Positions 1 to 8,033 of a DNA stretch of 64,000 nt are shown here, in pieces; within the stretch, counting starts at the first letter, position 1, and every line of letters begins with the position of its first letter. This DNA is from a virus, in IMG/VR virus record IMGVR_UViG_3300033141_004862, positions 1 to 64,000 of that record; one strand, written 5' to 3'. Under the pieces are notes generated by a model, which saw only the letters and a list, made by a program, of their open reading frames with translations, was not told the origin of the DNA and searched no databases. The translations under genes were made by a program, and so were the position numbers.

Positions 1-942
1 TTTCGGTACAATATGTATCCGTTTCAGAACAACGTCCAGGGTATCCATGCCCGGCATATCTGGGACCAGTCTATCAGGTCGTATGTGTATGACTTGACCG
101 AGAGGGTGTGCCTCGTGTACCGCAAAGTGTATGGCGACGCCTACAAGCCGTGGTTCAAGGTGTGCAATGAACCAGCGCACGGCGGCAGCGGAACGGCGTT
201 CCATGAGATTATGCGGTTTCATGAGGATGTCTATGAGAACGTGCTGAAGCACTACACGGACTTGAGACATGTCATTGTCGACATCAGCCATTCGGAGGGT
301 GCTCTGGACGAGCTTCGAGAACCCCATCTGTGCGTGAAGCAAGGGGAGTGTGATCAGAAAGCAGACTTCGTTGTCAAGAGCGTGGACGAGGAGAAGAACA
401 GGATGCTTGTTGAAAACGCGGTAGTCGGAGTTCGTGAGTGGACGACTCTTCGGGCGGGCGTCAAGGTCGGCGACGTGGTGCGTTTGGGATGGCACGGAAA
501 GAAGGGATACGACAGATTGGCGATGGCCGAAATGCACGGATTTTCGACGAAAGCTGACTTTGCCGAAAAAATCACTGACAGCCATGGACGAAAACGACCG
601 CTCGTTGATGTCTATCTTGGGTCGGCGAACAAGTGGCGAAGGTTCACGGAGGATGCTGGTGGTCGTTCTCGTGATGGGCACGGAATGACGTGGCCTCCAA
701 ATGACCCCTCGCCGACGTTCATATTCGGAGATGCCGATCAGCAGTACGAGATGGGGAAGTTCATGTGGGCGAAAGCCAAGGCGAAGGGAAAGCGTATCGT
801 CTACGGGTCGTTTCCGGTGGAGACAATTCAGATACTCGATGAAGGCGGTGTTGTACGGTATCTGGAGGACTATCGTGTAGAGAGGATCAACTGGTCTCGG
901 TTTAAAGCTCTGGTGAAGGCTTGGGATGAAGTCTATGGGTAG
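1..942 (+). CDS. Glycoside hydrolase-like protein (clan A, GH5-type), 5' partial
   Basis: The frame is open to the left window edge (codons before the ATG at 13 are sense), so the N-terminus is probably missing. About 310 residues are visible. The stretch WFKVCNEPAHGG carries the Asn-Glu-Pro signature of clan A glycoside hydrolases, where the Glu is the acid/base; a second conserved region, HVIVDISH, fits a TIM-barrel strand. A middle segment (about residues 105-170) looks inserted. It overlaps the downstream endolysin start by 17 bases, so it may degrade a cell-surface or capsule polysaccharide during entry or lysis. GH assignment rests on motif reading only; the exact family is uncertain. 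Confidence 0.5.
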   Translation, partial: FRYNMYPFQNNVQGIHARHIWDQSIRSYVYDLTERVCLVYRKVYGDAYKPWFKVCNEPAHGGSGTAFHEIMRFHEDVYENVLKHYTDLRHVIVDISHSEGALDELREPHLCVKQGECDQKADFVVKSVDEEKNRMLVENAVVGVREWTTLRAGVKVGDVVRLGWHGKKGYDRLAMAEMHGFSTKADFAEKITDSHGRKRPLVDVYLGSANKWRRFTEDAGGRSRDGHGMTWPPNDPSPTFIFGDADQQYEMGKFMWAKAKAKGKRIVYGSFPVETIQILDEGGVVRYLEDYRVERINWSRFKALVKAWDEVYG

Positions 943-1492
943 GCTCGTCATCGATCCGGGACACGGAGGCCGGGATCCCGGAGCGGTCAGCAGGGACGGC
1001 CTGATCTTCGAGAAGAACATCAACCTCGACGTTGGTCTATACCTCAGTCACTATCTCGAACGCAACTCCAACATGGAGATCGCGATGACGCGAAACGACG
1101 ACACGTTCGTTTCGCTTCAGGAACGGTGTGACATCGCAAACAATCTGAACGCCGACTACTTCATAAGCCTCCATACTAACGCCCGCCCATTGCGCGGAAA
1201 GTACGGAATCGAGCTGGAAGTTTGGCACTACGCAGGCTCAACCTCGGGGGAAAGGTTGGCGAAGGCTGTGCTGGATCGCCTCGTCGACGACGTCAGCGAG
1301 GCGATGAGATGTCATAGCAGGGGGACAAAAGAGGGGAGATTCTACGTCCTTCGCAACACGAGAATGCCTGCGATCCTCGTTGAGATGGGATTCGTCTCGG
1401 ACCCCGAGGAGGCAGAATGGCTGAGCCTGGTCACGAGTCAAACCCTGTTGGCAGGGTCGCTGGGTGAGGCGTTGATTTTGAACGCTACCTGA
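926..1492 (+). CDS. N-acetylmuramoyl-L-alanine amidase (amidase_3), endolysin
   Basis: Zinc amidase that cuts the bond between MurNAc and L-Ala in peptidoglycan. The whole 188-residue protein is one amidase_3 domain: IDPGHGGRDPG near the start (zinc His), FEKNINLDVG (zinc Glu), DYFISLHTNA (zinc His) and ILVEMGFVSDPEE (catalytic Glu). There is no signal peptide and no separate wall-binding domain, so export would need a holin. The start may be 926 or the in-frame ATG at 935, both overlapping the upstream gene. Its stop lies 8 bases inside the convergent radC-like gene. Confidence 0.9.
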   Translation: MKSMGRLVIDPGHGGRDPGAVSRDGLIFEKNINLDVGLYLSHYLERNSNMEIAMTRNDDTFVSLQERCDIANNLNADYFISLHTNARPLRGKYGIELEVWHYAGSTSGERLAKAVLDRLVDDVSEAMRCHSRGTKEGRFYVLRNTRMPAILVEMGFVSDPEEAEWLSLVTSQTLLAGSLGEALILNAT

Positions 1493-2042
1493 GGATGCTT
1501 TCGGGGCCGCGTTCGGGACGGAGCAACGCTGGGTCGTTTTCCTGCTCGAACGAGTAGAACGCCACCTCCCGGGAGCCGCCCGCGGATCGCCTCCGCCCGA
1601 GCACAATGAAGTCCTTGACGACCCATCCCATTACTCTGCAAAGCTGACACATCTGGATACAAAACATCTGGTCGCCTTGGCTCGGTCTGGCTTCTCCCTC
1701 CGGATGGTTGTGACAGAAAACCACCTTACTTGCGTTTAACAACGCCATCTGCTTAAAAATCTGTCTCGGGTCGATAACTACAAAGTCGATTCCGCCTGTC
1801 CAGATGTCATATCCGATTGGCATGTCGTTTCTGTCCAGGAACAGCACCACGGCCTGCTCCCTGTCAAAATGGATGAGCTTTCTGAACACGTGCGCCAGGG
1901 TACGAGCGTCTTCTAACTTTCCGCCACGGTACTCGAAGTTGCCATCCTCGACAAGCCGCGTCTCGACCTTCCTGATGTACCGCAGGTTTGAGTTGTCGTG
2001 CTGCGCGAACTCCCGCCGTTCGACCCGCCGCTTCTCTGCCAT
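1485..2042 (-). CDS. RadC/JAB-domain protein
   Basis: 185 residues, on the minus strand. Residues 110-124 carry the JAMM motif: HNHP at 111-114, then S121 and D124, the zinc ligands of RadC-type MPN+ domains. The helix-hairpin-helix of full-length RadC is absent. RadC function is not firmly established; the family is common in phages and mobile elements. The ribosome site reads AGGAGG five bases before the ATG, and a minus-strand copy of the phage two-part promoter lies about 40 bases upstream. It is convergent with the endolysin gene and is the only confident minus-strand gene in the window. Confidence 0.85.
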   Translation of the reverse strand: MAEKRRVERREFAQHDNSNLRYIRKVETRLVEDGNFEYRGGKLEDARTLAHVFRKLIHFDREQAVVLFLDRNDMPIGYDIWTGGIDFVVIDPRQIFKQMALLNASKVVFCHNHPEGEARPSQGDQMFCIQMCQLCRVMGWVVKDFIVLGRRRSAGGSREVAFYSFEQENDPALLRPERGPESILR

Positions 2043-2079
2043 TTCAGCCTCCTAAAATTTTCTCCTAAATTTTCCTCTG

Positions 2080-2110
2080 TATGTATTGTCGCCGTCGAGG
2101 GAAGATTCAA
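2080..2110 (-). promoter_or_regulatory. Two-part phage promoter, minus strand, for radC-like gene
   Basis: Read on the minus strand: TTGAAT (2105-2110), an 18-base spacer ending in GGCGACA, then ATACATAC. This matches the plus-strand family (box 1 TTGAAW/ATGAAA, box 2 GGTGACAATNCTWA) with one change (GGC for GGT) and a one-base-longer spacer. It is followed by an AAATTTTAGGAGG leader as at several plus-strand copies. Confidence 0.65.
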
Positions 2111-2284
2111 CGGGGTGCGATTTTCCGGCATGAATTCCCCTGATCCGTGATGATTCCCGGGAGATACGGCGTCACCTCCGCCGAAGACAAAAATTTTTTC
2201 CGGCCAATCGCTCCCATCTCCGAAACCTTCGTATTGACAGGAAGATACGGAAGAAAAAATTTTCAAAAAAATTTTAGAAAACAC
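2111..2284. other. Non-coding control region between radC and the first early operon
   Basis: No convincing gene on either strand. It is AT-rich toward its right end, with A-tracts and two AAATTTT runs just upstream of the sigma70 promoter that could act as an UP element. An imperfect dyad (CTTCGTAT against ATACGGAAG, about 2228-2255) could be a protein site. The A-tract and promoter segment is repeated near 9825-9895. Confidence 0.5.
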
Positions 2285-2313
2285 TTGACAAATAGGAAGA
2301 AAAAGACTATATT
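2285..2313 (+). promoter_or_regulatory. Strong sigma70 promoter (early promoter 1)
   Basis: Perfect -35 TTGACA (2285-2290), exactly 17 bases, then TATATT (2308-2313), preceded by A-tracts. The surrounding 60 bases are almost identical to those at 9825-9895. It drives the first block of small genes, read by unmodified host RNA polymerase. Confidence 0.9.
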
Positions 2314-2368
2314 ATTAATAGGATGAAAAAACAAAAAGAAAAAACCAAAATGAAGGGAGAAAAGGAAA

Positions 2369-2623
2369 ATGATGAATAATGGGTACAAGAGATTCGGAAG
2401 GTTTTATCAGAGACATTTCGAGGAGAAAAGGAAAAAGACGGAACTGAATCCGGAGTGGGTAGAAAGCAGAAACCGGGAATTGAGAATGAGGATCGCAAAC
2501 TTGAAATCGAAGCTGAGCCGAATCCAAAGGGAATTGAAAGTAAGGCGGGACATGAACCTTGGAATCGAAGAGCGAAGGCTGAAAGAGGAGATCGAAAGAT
2601 TCGAAAGAGTGATGAGGGGGTAA
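2369..2623 (+). CDS. Small coiled-coil protein, hypothetical
   Basis: 84 residues, very rich in Arg, Lys and Glu; residues 25-84 have heptad-like spacing and should form a coiled coil. Ribosome site GAAGGGAGAAAAGG in front of the ATG. First gene after early promoter 1, where phages usually place host-takeover proteins; its function is unknown. Confidence 0.7.
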   Translation: MMNNGYKRFGRFYQRHFEEKRKKTELNPEWVESRNRELRMRIANLKSKLSRIQRELKVRRDMNLGIEERRLKEEIERFERVMRG

Positions 2624-2625
2624 AA

Positions 2626-2802
2626 GTGAGAAACCAAAAAGCAAAAGCAAGGTTCAGGGTTTGGTTTGAAAACTCAATCGGATACGAGAGGCAGCGGGAG
2701 TTCAGGAGCATAGCGGAAGCCGAAGCCTGGAGACGAAATCGAGAGGTGGCGCTCGGAATCGGCTGCCTAATCAGAGTCGAAAGAATCAAGGAAGGGAGGT
2801 AA
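2626..2802 (+). CDS. Small hypothetical protein (GTG start)
   Basis: 58 residues, basic, with several aromatic residues near the N-terminus. The longer in-frame reading from 2455 overlaps the upstream gene; the GTG at 2626 directly follows GAGGGGG two bases after the upstream stop, so it is preferred. No family recognised. Confidence 0.6.
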   Translation: MRNQKAKARFRVWFENSIGYERQREFRSIAEAEAWRRNREVALGIGCLIRVERIKEGR

Positions 2803-2804
2803 AA

Positions 2805-2966
2805 ATGAAGCTGCGAGAAATCCGCGAAACACCGCCCGTTGCCGTTATCATCCTTGATAACGGTTGCAGGCTGGAGTATTCCTTGGTGTCTCAGGCGCGG
2901 AAAATGGCTGAAATTTTCCGGGGCTTGGGATATGAGCTTAATCTGAAAGGAGGTAACGGTGAGTGA
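2805..2966 (+). CDS. Small hypothetical protein
   Basis: 53 residues beginning MKLREIRETPPVAVIILDNG. Ribosome site GGGAGG directly before the ATG, two bases after the previous stop; its end overlaps the next start. Looks like a short beta-alpha fold; no family recognised. Confidence 0.6.
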   Translation: MKLREIRETPPVAVIILDNGCRLEYSLVSQARKMAEIFRGLGYELNLKGGNGE

Positions 2967-3219
2967 AATGAAAGAAAAAGTCAGACGGCTTGAGGAAATT
3001 CAAGAGGAGATGCTTTCTCTCTTGGATGAAGCGAGGGGAATCCTCGAGGGCACGCGAGCCTACAGTAGAGCGGACGCCTACTGGTTGGCTCACGTGAAGA
3101 TTGCTCTTACAAACGAGCATGACTATCTCGGCGAGTCAATGTGCTCGATGGAAGACACCATCGAGGAGTTGATGGAAGAGGCCGAGTCCGAGTCGGTTTT
3201 TGAGGGGAGGCAAAGATGA
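2959..3219 (+). CDS. Small acidic coiled-coil protein (GTG start)
   Basis: 86 residues, acidic, mostly helical. GTG start chosen because AAAGGAGG lies five bases upstream; the ATG at 2968 is an alternative. It overlaps both neighbours. Function unknown. Confidence 0.65.
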   Translation: MSEMKEKVRRLEEIQEEMLSLLDEARGILEGTRAYSRADAYWLAHVKIALTNEHDYLGESMCSMEDTIEELMEEAESESVFEGRQR

Positions 3220-3527
3220 CGAAAGAACAAGGCTTAAAATTCTTCGGCCCCCCAAAGGTCGGGGACTGGGTTGAGCCGGATGGCTGGAGTCTCCCTGGCA
3301 CTCTAGAACCTGGGGATGATCGCATTGACTCTAGCTATCCTGGATGTCAATTTCGTCTCCGGGGTCTTCATGAATCCGTCCCTGTCAATATCACTATTAC
3401 AGGAGGCCCTCGGAGACGGTGGGCTAGTGAATGGAAGTGGCGTAGATGCCGTATCGAATTTGTAAAGGACGGCGCACCGTCCACCTTCACCGGGGGATGG
3501 ATTTTAAGCAAAGGGAGATGGGAATGA
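3216..3527 (+). CDS. Hypothetical protein, Trp/Gly-rich
   Basis: 103 residues with many Trp, Gly and Pro, predicted mostly beta. ATGA overlap with the upstream gene and GGGAGG ribosome site; ATGA overlap with the metallopeptidase downstream. No family recognised. Confidence 0.65.
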   Translation: MTKEQGLKFFGPPKVGDWVEPDGWSLPGTLEPGDDRIDSSYPGCQFRLRGLHESVPVNITITGGPRRRWASEWKWRRCRIEFVKDGAPSTFTGGWILSKGRWE

Positions 3528-3901
3528 AAACGAAATGGAAGAAGGTTCGGAAGGAGTTCCAGGAAGAACTGGATGCTGTGGTAACTGAGCTATCGATCGA
3601 GAGACTTGGCGATCGCAGTAAGGATGTCGAGGGCGTCATCGTTGACGTTAGACAGGGAAAGGCATTTCCAAGCCGTGGCGAGTTTTCGGTCCCGCTCTGG
3701 TCCTTGAGACGGGGACGTGGGTTCTTCACATACTATGTGGCGCACGAGCTGGCTCACTTGTACGCAGAGACGGGCAGCCACGACGAGAGGTTTTACAGGT
3801 GGTTCAAGTTGATCTGTCCCGAGGAGTTCCAGGGTTACGAGTACTCATACAAGCCGAAGATGGCGGAGTCGTGCGGAGTGAAGAGGACCGTTGAAACATG
3901 A
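3524..3901 (+). CDS. YgjP/SprT-like zinc metallopeptidase
   Basis: 125 residues. HELAH at 74-78 plus a third His at 86 (HxxxF) form the zinc site typical of the small YgjP-like (DUF45) and SprT families. The start at 3524 overlaps the upstream stop (ATGA) and has AAAGGGAG before it; the earlier in-frame ATG at 3446 lies inside the upstream gene. Likely an intracellular protease; the target is unknown. Confidence 0.75.
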   Translation: MKTKWKKVRKEFQEELDAVVTELSIERLGDRSKDVEGVIVDVRQGKAFPSRGEFSVPLWSLRRGRGFFTYYVAHELAHLYAETGSHDERFYRWFKLICPEEFQGYEYSYKPKMAESCGVKRTVET

Positions 3902-3920
3902 CGGTCGGTGACAATCCTTA
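3891..3920 (+). promoter_or_regulatory. Two-part phage promoter
   Basis: TTGAAA (3891-3896), 10 bases, then GGTGACAATCCTTA (3907-3920), followed by a purine-rich leader with ATTTTAGGAGG. It sits at the end of the metallopeptidase gene and would drive the 3959-4859 genes. Confidence 0.7.
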
Positions 3921-3958
3921 AAAAGGGAAAATGAAAAAATCAATTTTAGGAGGACGGA

Positions 3959-4375
3959 ATGGGAAGTAAGAAATCGACAAGTCGGGTGATGTTAATTGAG
4001 AAAGCCAAAAGGCAGCGATACGACAGACCGGAGTATCGATGGACGGACGTTGAAATCGCGGAGCACCGAGCAAGGTTTGCGACGGGAATCAAGATGAGCA
4101 GACTCAATCGGAGGTACGAAATCGGATTTGTCTTGAACGACATATGGTTGGCATTGAGCACGGCCAAGCCCGAATCGAAGCCGGGGGATGGAGTGATGAG
4201 GATGAAAGAGGTACTCGAGAAAAGCTGGAAAGCCGGACGGATCGTGGAGCCGATTCAGAGAAATCGAAGAAACAAGGCAATCATGCAGGAGTTGGAACCC
4301 ATCATTATCAGATTCAACGAGAAAACCGCTGAGATGACGAGGCTTTATTTCGAGAAGAAGGGAGAATCAAGATGA
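3959..4375 (+). CDS. Hypothetical basic protein
   Basis: 138 residues, strongly basic, mostly helical. Ribosome site TTTTAGGAGG. First gene after a two-part promoter, coupled by ATGA to the zinc-finger protein and followed by the WGR protein and DNA ligase, so a nucleic-acid role is possible. No family recognised. Confidence 0.65.
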   Translation: MGSKKSTSRVMLIEKAKRQRYDRPEYRWTDVEIAEHRARFATGIKMSRLNRRYEIGFVLNDIWLALSTAKPESKPGDGVMRMKEVLEKSWKAGRIVEPIQRNRRNKAIMQELEPIIIRFNEKTAEMTRLYFEKKGESR

Positions 4376-4584
4376 AAAAGTGGACGTGCTCCGAGTGCGG
4401 ACATGAAGTAATCGCCAAGAACACTCCGAAGAAAATCGAGTGGTCGGACGGGCATGTGTGCAAAGAATGGCATTGTGAACCCATCCGGTTCTTGGTGTTG
4501 CCGGAGGAAGGCGAGCCCCTGTTTTTCAAGGGCGAAAATCACAGCTACGAGGATTCTAAAAAACAGCAGAGGAGGGGGAGATGA
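4372..4584 (+). CDS. Small zinc-finger protein
   Basis: 70 residues. CSEC at positions 6-9 with later C and H residues (HVCKEWHC) suggests a single zinc knuckle. ATGA overlaps on both sides. Function unknown; placed just before the WGR/ligase pair. Confidence 0.6.
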   Translation: MKKWTCSECGHEVIAKNTPKKIEWSDGHVCKEWHCEPIRFLVLPEEGEPLFFKGENHSYEDSKKQQRRGR

Positions 4585-4859
4585 CGGTTTTCTTTGGAGG
4601 CATGTCTCTCGTCAATACGAAGCCGCCCAGCAGGAAGTTCTACATTGTCAAGCTGTGGAGGGAAGATTCCAGATGGTCGGTGGAAAGGAGATGGGGGCGT
4701 CTGCGATCCGGGCCGGGCGACTACGCCAACGGGCGCTCCGAGAAACTGTACTTCGCCTCGAAGGAGGATGCAGTTAAATTCATTGCTCAGCTCATCAAGA
4801 GACGCATCACCCATGGATACAGACTTTTCGGGAAGCCGACGTTGAATCTGTCGGTGTGA
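4581..4859 (+). CDS. WGR-domain protein
   Basis: 92 residues, essentially one WGR domain: KFYIVKLW near residue 20, the defining WSVERRWGRLRS, then an aligned FASKEDAVKFIAQLIKRR helix and GY-containing end. WGR domains bind broken or nicked DNA ends in PARPs and occur fused to bacterial ligase/MolR-type proteins. Here it stands alone, immediately upstream of the DNA ligase but separated from it by a promoter. It may help the ligase find nicks (inference). Confidence 0.75.
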   Translation: MTVFFGGMSLVNTKPPSRKFYIVKLWREDSRWSVERRWGRLRSGPGDYANGRSEKLYFASKEDAVKFIAQLIKRRITHGYRLFGKPTLNLSV

Positions 4860-4872
4860 TGACAATACTTAT
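4842..4872 (+). promoter_or_regulatory. Two-part phage promoter
   Basis: TTGAAT (4842-4847), 17-base spacer ending in GATGACA, then ATACTTAT. One change from consensus (GAT for GGT). Drives the ligase operon. Confidence 0.65.
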
Positions 4873-4904
4873 AGAGAAGAAGGAAAGGGAAGGAGAAACA
4901 GAAA

Positions 4905-6005
4905 ATGGCTCCTGCATGGGATGACTTGAAACGGAAGCTCGAGGAGCTTGAAGGGAAGCCTCTGGAGTTTACGAAGCAGGAGGTCAGCCTCGAAGCTCTT
5001 AAAAACATGGTGGCGGCCCACTTCATACGGCCAGATACGTTGCCTCAGATTCAGCCGATGCTTGCAACGGACGCAGGCATTTTCACGGACGAGGCAGCAG
5101 AACAGGTTAACGATGCGAAATACGCAATCGAGCCAAAGTTCAACGGGGTGCGAATGCTGTGTTTTCTCCTGAACGGGCGAGTCAGATTCCAGACTAGGGG
5201 ACGTTCGCTACACACGCAGCTCTTCACAGAGAGGACGGACCATTACCCCCAATTTCACAAGCCTTATCCCGAGGAGTATGACGGAACGGTTCTGGATGGG
5301 GAATTGGTGGCGTATCCGAACACGCCGAACAGAAAGAGCCGGCTCTGGTGCGACAACGACTTGCATCTTGCGATGTCGATAAATGGTGGAGGAGCCCTAA
5401 GCGGGATAGAGGTACAAGAGAAGCGGGGATGGGCAAGATACATAGTGTTTGATATTCTCAGTCTTGGCGGCATGAACGTCGAGAAAGAGCCTCTAAAAGT
5501 CAGGAGGAAGTTACTGAAGGAGCATCTATCGAAGCTCGGCCTGGGATTCGACCTAACTCCTCAATGGATCCCGGGCAAGCGGTTCAGCGTCAAGGAGCGG
5601 TACGATGCAGTAGTCAAACAGGGCGGAGAAGGATTGATAATCAAAGACAGGGAATCAAGGTACGAACGGAGGCGAGCAAAGACGTGGTGGAAGTTCAAGC
5701 GATTCGAGGAAGAGGTGGGATACATCCATTCGATCCACAAGATGGGCGACAGAGGCATTGCAGGAATGGTGGGGTCGGTGGTCGTCGCAGATAAGGACGG
5801 AAACAAAATCGCAATCGTTGGAAGCCTGTCGCATGAAGATAGAAGAAAGATGGTAGGAGAGAATGGGCAGCTCAGCCCCGAATACGTGGGAAAGAAGGTC
5901 CTGATTCGGTACCATGTCAAGCATAAGGAGACAGGCAATCCCCACCACGCTAGACTGGTAGCGTGGCTGGATGACGATGTTCACTACGAAAAGGAGGAAC
6001 ACTGA
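4905..6005 (+). CDS. ATP-dependent DNA ligase
   Basis: 366 residues. Nucleotidyltransferase motifs: I at IEPKFNGVR (adenylated Lys K78; Asn replaces the usual Asp of KxDGxR), III at DGELVAYP, IV at GEGLIIKD and V at WWKFKRF, then a C-terminal OB-fold. Seals nicks during replication and repair. Ribosome site AAGGGAAGGAG. It follows a two-part promoter and the WGR gene, and the Pol X gene is 2.9 kb downstream. Confidence 0.92.
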   Translation: MAPAWDDLKRKLEELEGKPLEFTKQEVSLEALKNMVAAHFIRPDTLPQIQPMLATDAGIFTDEAAEQVNDAKYAIEPKFNGVRMLCFLLNGRVRFQTRGRSLHTQLFTERTDHYPQFHKPYPEEYDGTVLDGELVAYPNTPNRKSRLWCDNDLHLAMSINGGGALSGIEVQEKRGWARYIVFDILSLGGMNVEKEPLKVRRKLLKEHLSKLGLGFDLTPQWIPGKRFSVKERYDAVVKQGGEGLIIKDRESRYERRRAKTWWKFKRFEEEVGYIHSIHKMGDRGIAGMVGSVVVADKDGNKIAIVGSLSHEDRRKMVGENGQLSPEYVGKKVLIRYHVKHKETGNPHHARLVAWLDDDVHYEKEEH

Positions 6006-6361
6006 TGAAGTATGTGCTACTTGTATTTGCCGTTGTTTTGGTCTTCTTGCTCAGTCCGACGGGCGATCGCCTGATTCGACGACTCATCATTTGGAACATG
6101 CTGAGGAAGCTACGCAAAGATCCATACGTGAGAGCCTTGCGCAAGTTCGTGAAACGAGCTAATAAGGAGACTCGTCGTCGTCTTAAGCGTATGAGTGAAG
6201 AAGAGAGGCGCCGCAACGCTAATCCACTTGAACGCCGTATTGCAGAGCAACTTCATCGAAACCTTGAACGTTGGAACGGTGAAGAATTGCCTCCTGAGGA
6301 AGCCAGTCGCTTGTTCGGAGTCCCTATGGAAAGTGAGGAGGCAAAGAAAGCAAATGAGTAA
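6005..6361 (+). CDS. Membrane-anchored basic protein
   Basis: 118 residues: one N-terminal transmembrane helix (about 3-18), then a long, very basic helical region. The start overlaps the ligase stop. It could tether something to the inner membrane; function unknown. Confidence 0.6.
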   Translation: MKYVLLVFAVVLVFLLSPTGDRLIRRLIIWNMLRKLRKDPYVRALRKFVKRANKETRRRLKRMSEEERRRNANPLERRIAEQLHRNLERWNGEELPPEEASRLFGVPMESEEAKKANE

Positions 6362-6394
6362 AACTTGTAGGGTTGGAGGGCACAAAGAAGTAGG

Positions 6395-6685
6395 ATGATA
6401 AAGCTAACGAAGAGAGAGCACGATGAACTGTGCCGACTTCTATGGGCATCGTTGATGTCGCTCCATGAGGACGTTGGCATACCGAAAAGGATGTACCTGT
6501 TCGCACGTCGATTGGCAAAGATGGAGGACACAGAGGGAGGAAGGAGACTTGTCGAATGGCTGGATAGGCCGGAGACGAGAGACAGAGTGATCTGGGTTCT
6601 CTGTCCGGACGGCTCGTTTTCAAAACTCCCAAAACGCGGAAGCCTTGAAGGCGAATTAAAGGCGATAAAGGAAATCCTAAAATGA
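6395..6685 (+). CDS. Hypothetical helical protein
   Basis: 96 residues, mixed charge, mostly helical. The short gap before it (6362-6394) holds no clear gene. Coupled by ATGA to the next frame. No family recognised. Confidence 0.55.
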   Translation: MIKLTKREHDELCRLLWASLMSLHEDVGIPKRMYLFARRLAKMEDTEGGRRLVEWLDRPETRDRVIWVLCPDGSFSKLPKRGSLEGELKAIKEILK

Positions 6686-6729
6686 CGGCGCAACTTCCAG
6701 AAGGAGCGTTCGGACAAAGGAGGCGACAA

Positions 6730-6942
6730 ATGGGAGGAAAAAGACGATACCATTACAGAGTGCGGAACCTCGAAGGAAAGATCTGGGACACTCAGCACTC
6801 TTCGGTAACTCCGTTGCTCATCGTGAACGAAGAGGTCAGACCCGGAGCAACGCAGAAAATCTGTGGGATTCTGAACATCTTCGACTTCTCGATGAAACGG
6901 TACGAGAAAGTCAGAATGAGGACAAACGATGAGAGAAGCTAA
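6730..6942 (+). CDS. Hypothetical small basic protein
   Basis: 70 residues, predicted mostly beta. Start at 6730 chosen for the strong AAAGGAGG six bases upstream; an in-frame start at 6682 (ATGA overlap with the upstream stop) would give 86 residues. Unknown function. Confidence 0.55.
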   Translation: MGGKRRYHYRVRNLEGKIWDTQHSSVTPLLIVNEEVRPGATQKICGILNIFDFSMKRYEKVRMRTNDERS

Positions 6943-7360
6943 GCTCCCCAAACGGGCAGAGCAGGGGTTCAGAGAGTACAAGGGAGAGATGCCCGACAAG
7001 TCGAGAGATGAACTTCCGTGGGTGACACTGAACTCTAACGGGACGCTCTACGTTGCGAAAGCGGCGCAACCGTTTCTCAAAGCCAAGTATGTCAAGTTAC
7101 TGTACAATCCCGATCTGAACATTGTTGGGCTGAAGCCGTTGGATTCCAAGTCCGGTTCGTTGCAAGGAGCCAGGAAGGTTCGGTACACCCAACGAGGCGC
7201 AGCATACGTCGGACTCAAAGGATTCCTATGGTACTTTCGGATCGAAAGAGCGGCCCAGGGCCGTCGCTACCACCTCTACAAAGCCAAAGACATGTACGTC
7301 ATCTTCCTGGACAAGCCAATAGCGTTGGTTCGGGGCGGGCCGATCGGGGAGAGAACGTGA
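6929..7360 (+). CDS. Hypothetical beta-rich protein, paralogue of 24097-24510
   Basis: 143 residues. Residues 28-140 resemble the protein at 24097-24510: a PxxTL/V...G.L start, a YNP...KP centre and a C-terminal R.Y...L.KPI. The shared pattern suggests a duplicated two-lobed beta domain resembling AbrB-like or small DNA-binding folds; function unknown. Confidence 0.6.
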   Translation: MREAKLPKRAEQGFREYKGEMPDKSRDELPWVTLNSNGTLYVAKAAQPFLKAKYVKLLYNPDLNIVGLKPLDSKSGSLQGARKVRYTQRGAAYVGLKGFLWYFRIERAAQGRRYHLYKAKDMYVIFLDKPIALVRGGPIGERT

Positions 7361-7701
7361 AGTTGGGCGAGGAAAAGTGGGCTGTCGTCGACAGGTACGA
7401 CGCCGCAAAATGCACGAAAATCGTGCCTCGAGGTTGGTCTATTGCCCGGATCGCAGAATGGAAAGCGGACATGCTGGTCGTTGGAGACTTCGAGTGCGAA
7501 GTTAGGGTGAAACTTGTCGGACTTGTGTCGGAGGATCAACAGGAGGCGCTTTTTCTGGTGGTGCACAAGCTCGTCCCAGACTCCGATGACGTCATCCAAT
7601 GTGTGGTTAACATCCTAGAGTCCTCGATGGCAGACTTTGAAAACGTCGCTCGGGCGATCGAAGAAGGTCCCATCGTACCTGACTCAAGAGAGGATATGTA
7701 A
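7357..7701 (+). CDS. Hypothetical acidic protein (GTG start)
   Basis: 114 residues. The GTG at 7357 overlaps the upstream stop (GTGA); the longer frame from 7228 lies inside the upstream gene. Mixed alpha/beta, acidic C-terminus. Not recognised. Confidence 0.6.
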   Translation: MKLGEEKWAVVDRYDAAKCTKIVPRGWSIARIAEWKADMLVVGDFECEVRVKLVGLVSEDQQEALFLVVHKLVPDSDDVIQCVVNILESSMADFENVARAIEEGPIVPDSREDM

Positions 7702-7742
7702 CCATTTCGGCCCGATCCTTTTCGGAGAAGGAGGTTGTGACG

Positions 7743-8033
7743 ATGAGATTCAAAAAGAGGCAAAGCCTCGAAACACTCAGGAGGAGGGTAGGTGAATTCT
7801 ACGGTCTCGAAGCAAAAGTCGAGAAGCATCGGTTTTCCGACGATGGCGAACACGCCACGATTGTTGTGAAGTCCCCCACAGGTAAATACCTTGTTGAAGT
7901 TGAAGCGTTCATCGATCCGATCGGCGGGCGTTGGTCTATCAACAGCTTCCTGAACACGGTTAGGAATCGATATGCAAATGAACTTATGCTCTTAGACTTG
8001 GTTGAGCCGAAGAGAAAAAGGAGAGCAAAATGA
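7743..8033 (+). CDS. Hypothetical protein
   Basis: 96 residues with basic ends. Start ATG 7743 preferred over GTG 7737 because AAGGAGG is eight bases from it. ATGA overlap with the next gene. Not recognised. Confidence 0.6.
   Translation: MRFKKRQSLETLRRRVGEFYGLEAKVEKHRFSDDGEHATIVVKSPTGKYLVEVEAFIDPIGGRWSINSFLNTVRNRYANELMLLDLVEPKRKRRAK

Noticed and set aside
2455-2625. N-terminal extension of the 2626-2802 gene
   Set aside because: Lies wholly inside the previous gene and has no ribosome site; GTG 2626 has a good one.
6355-6396. 13-residue ORF between 6361 and 6395
   Set aside because: Too short, without clear ribosome site or conservation evidence.
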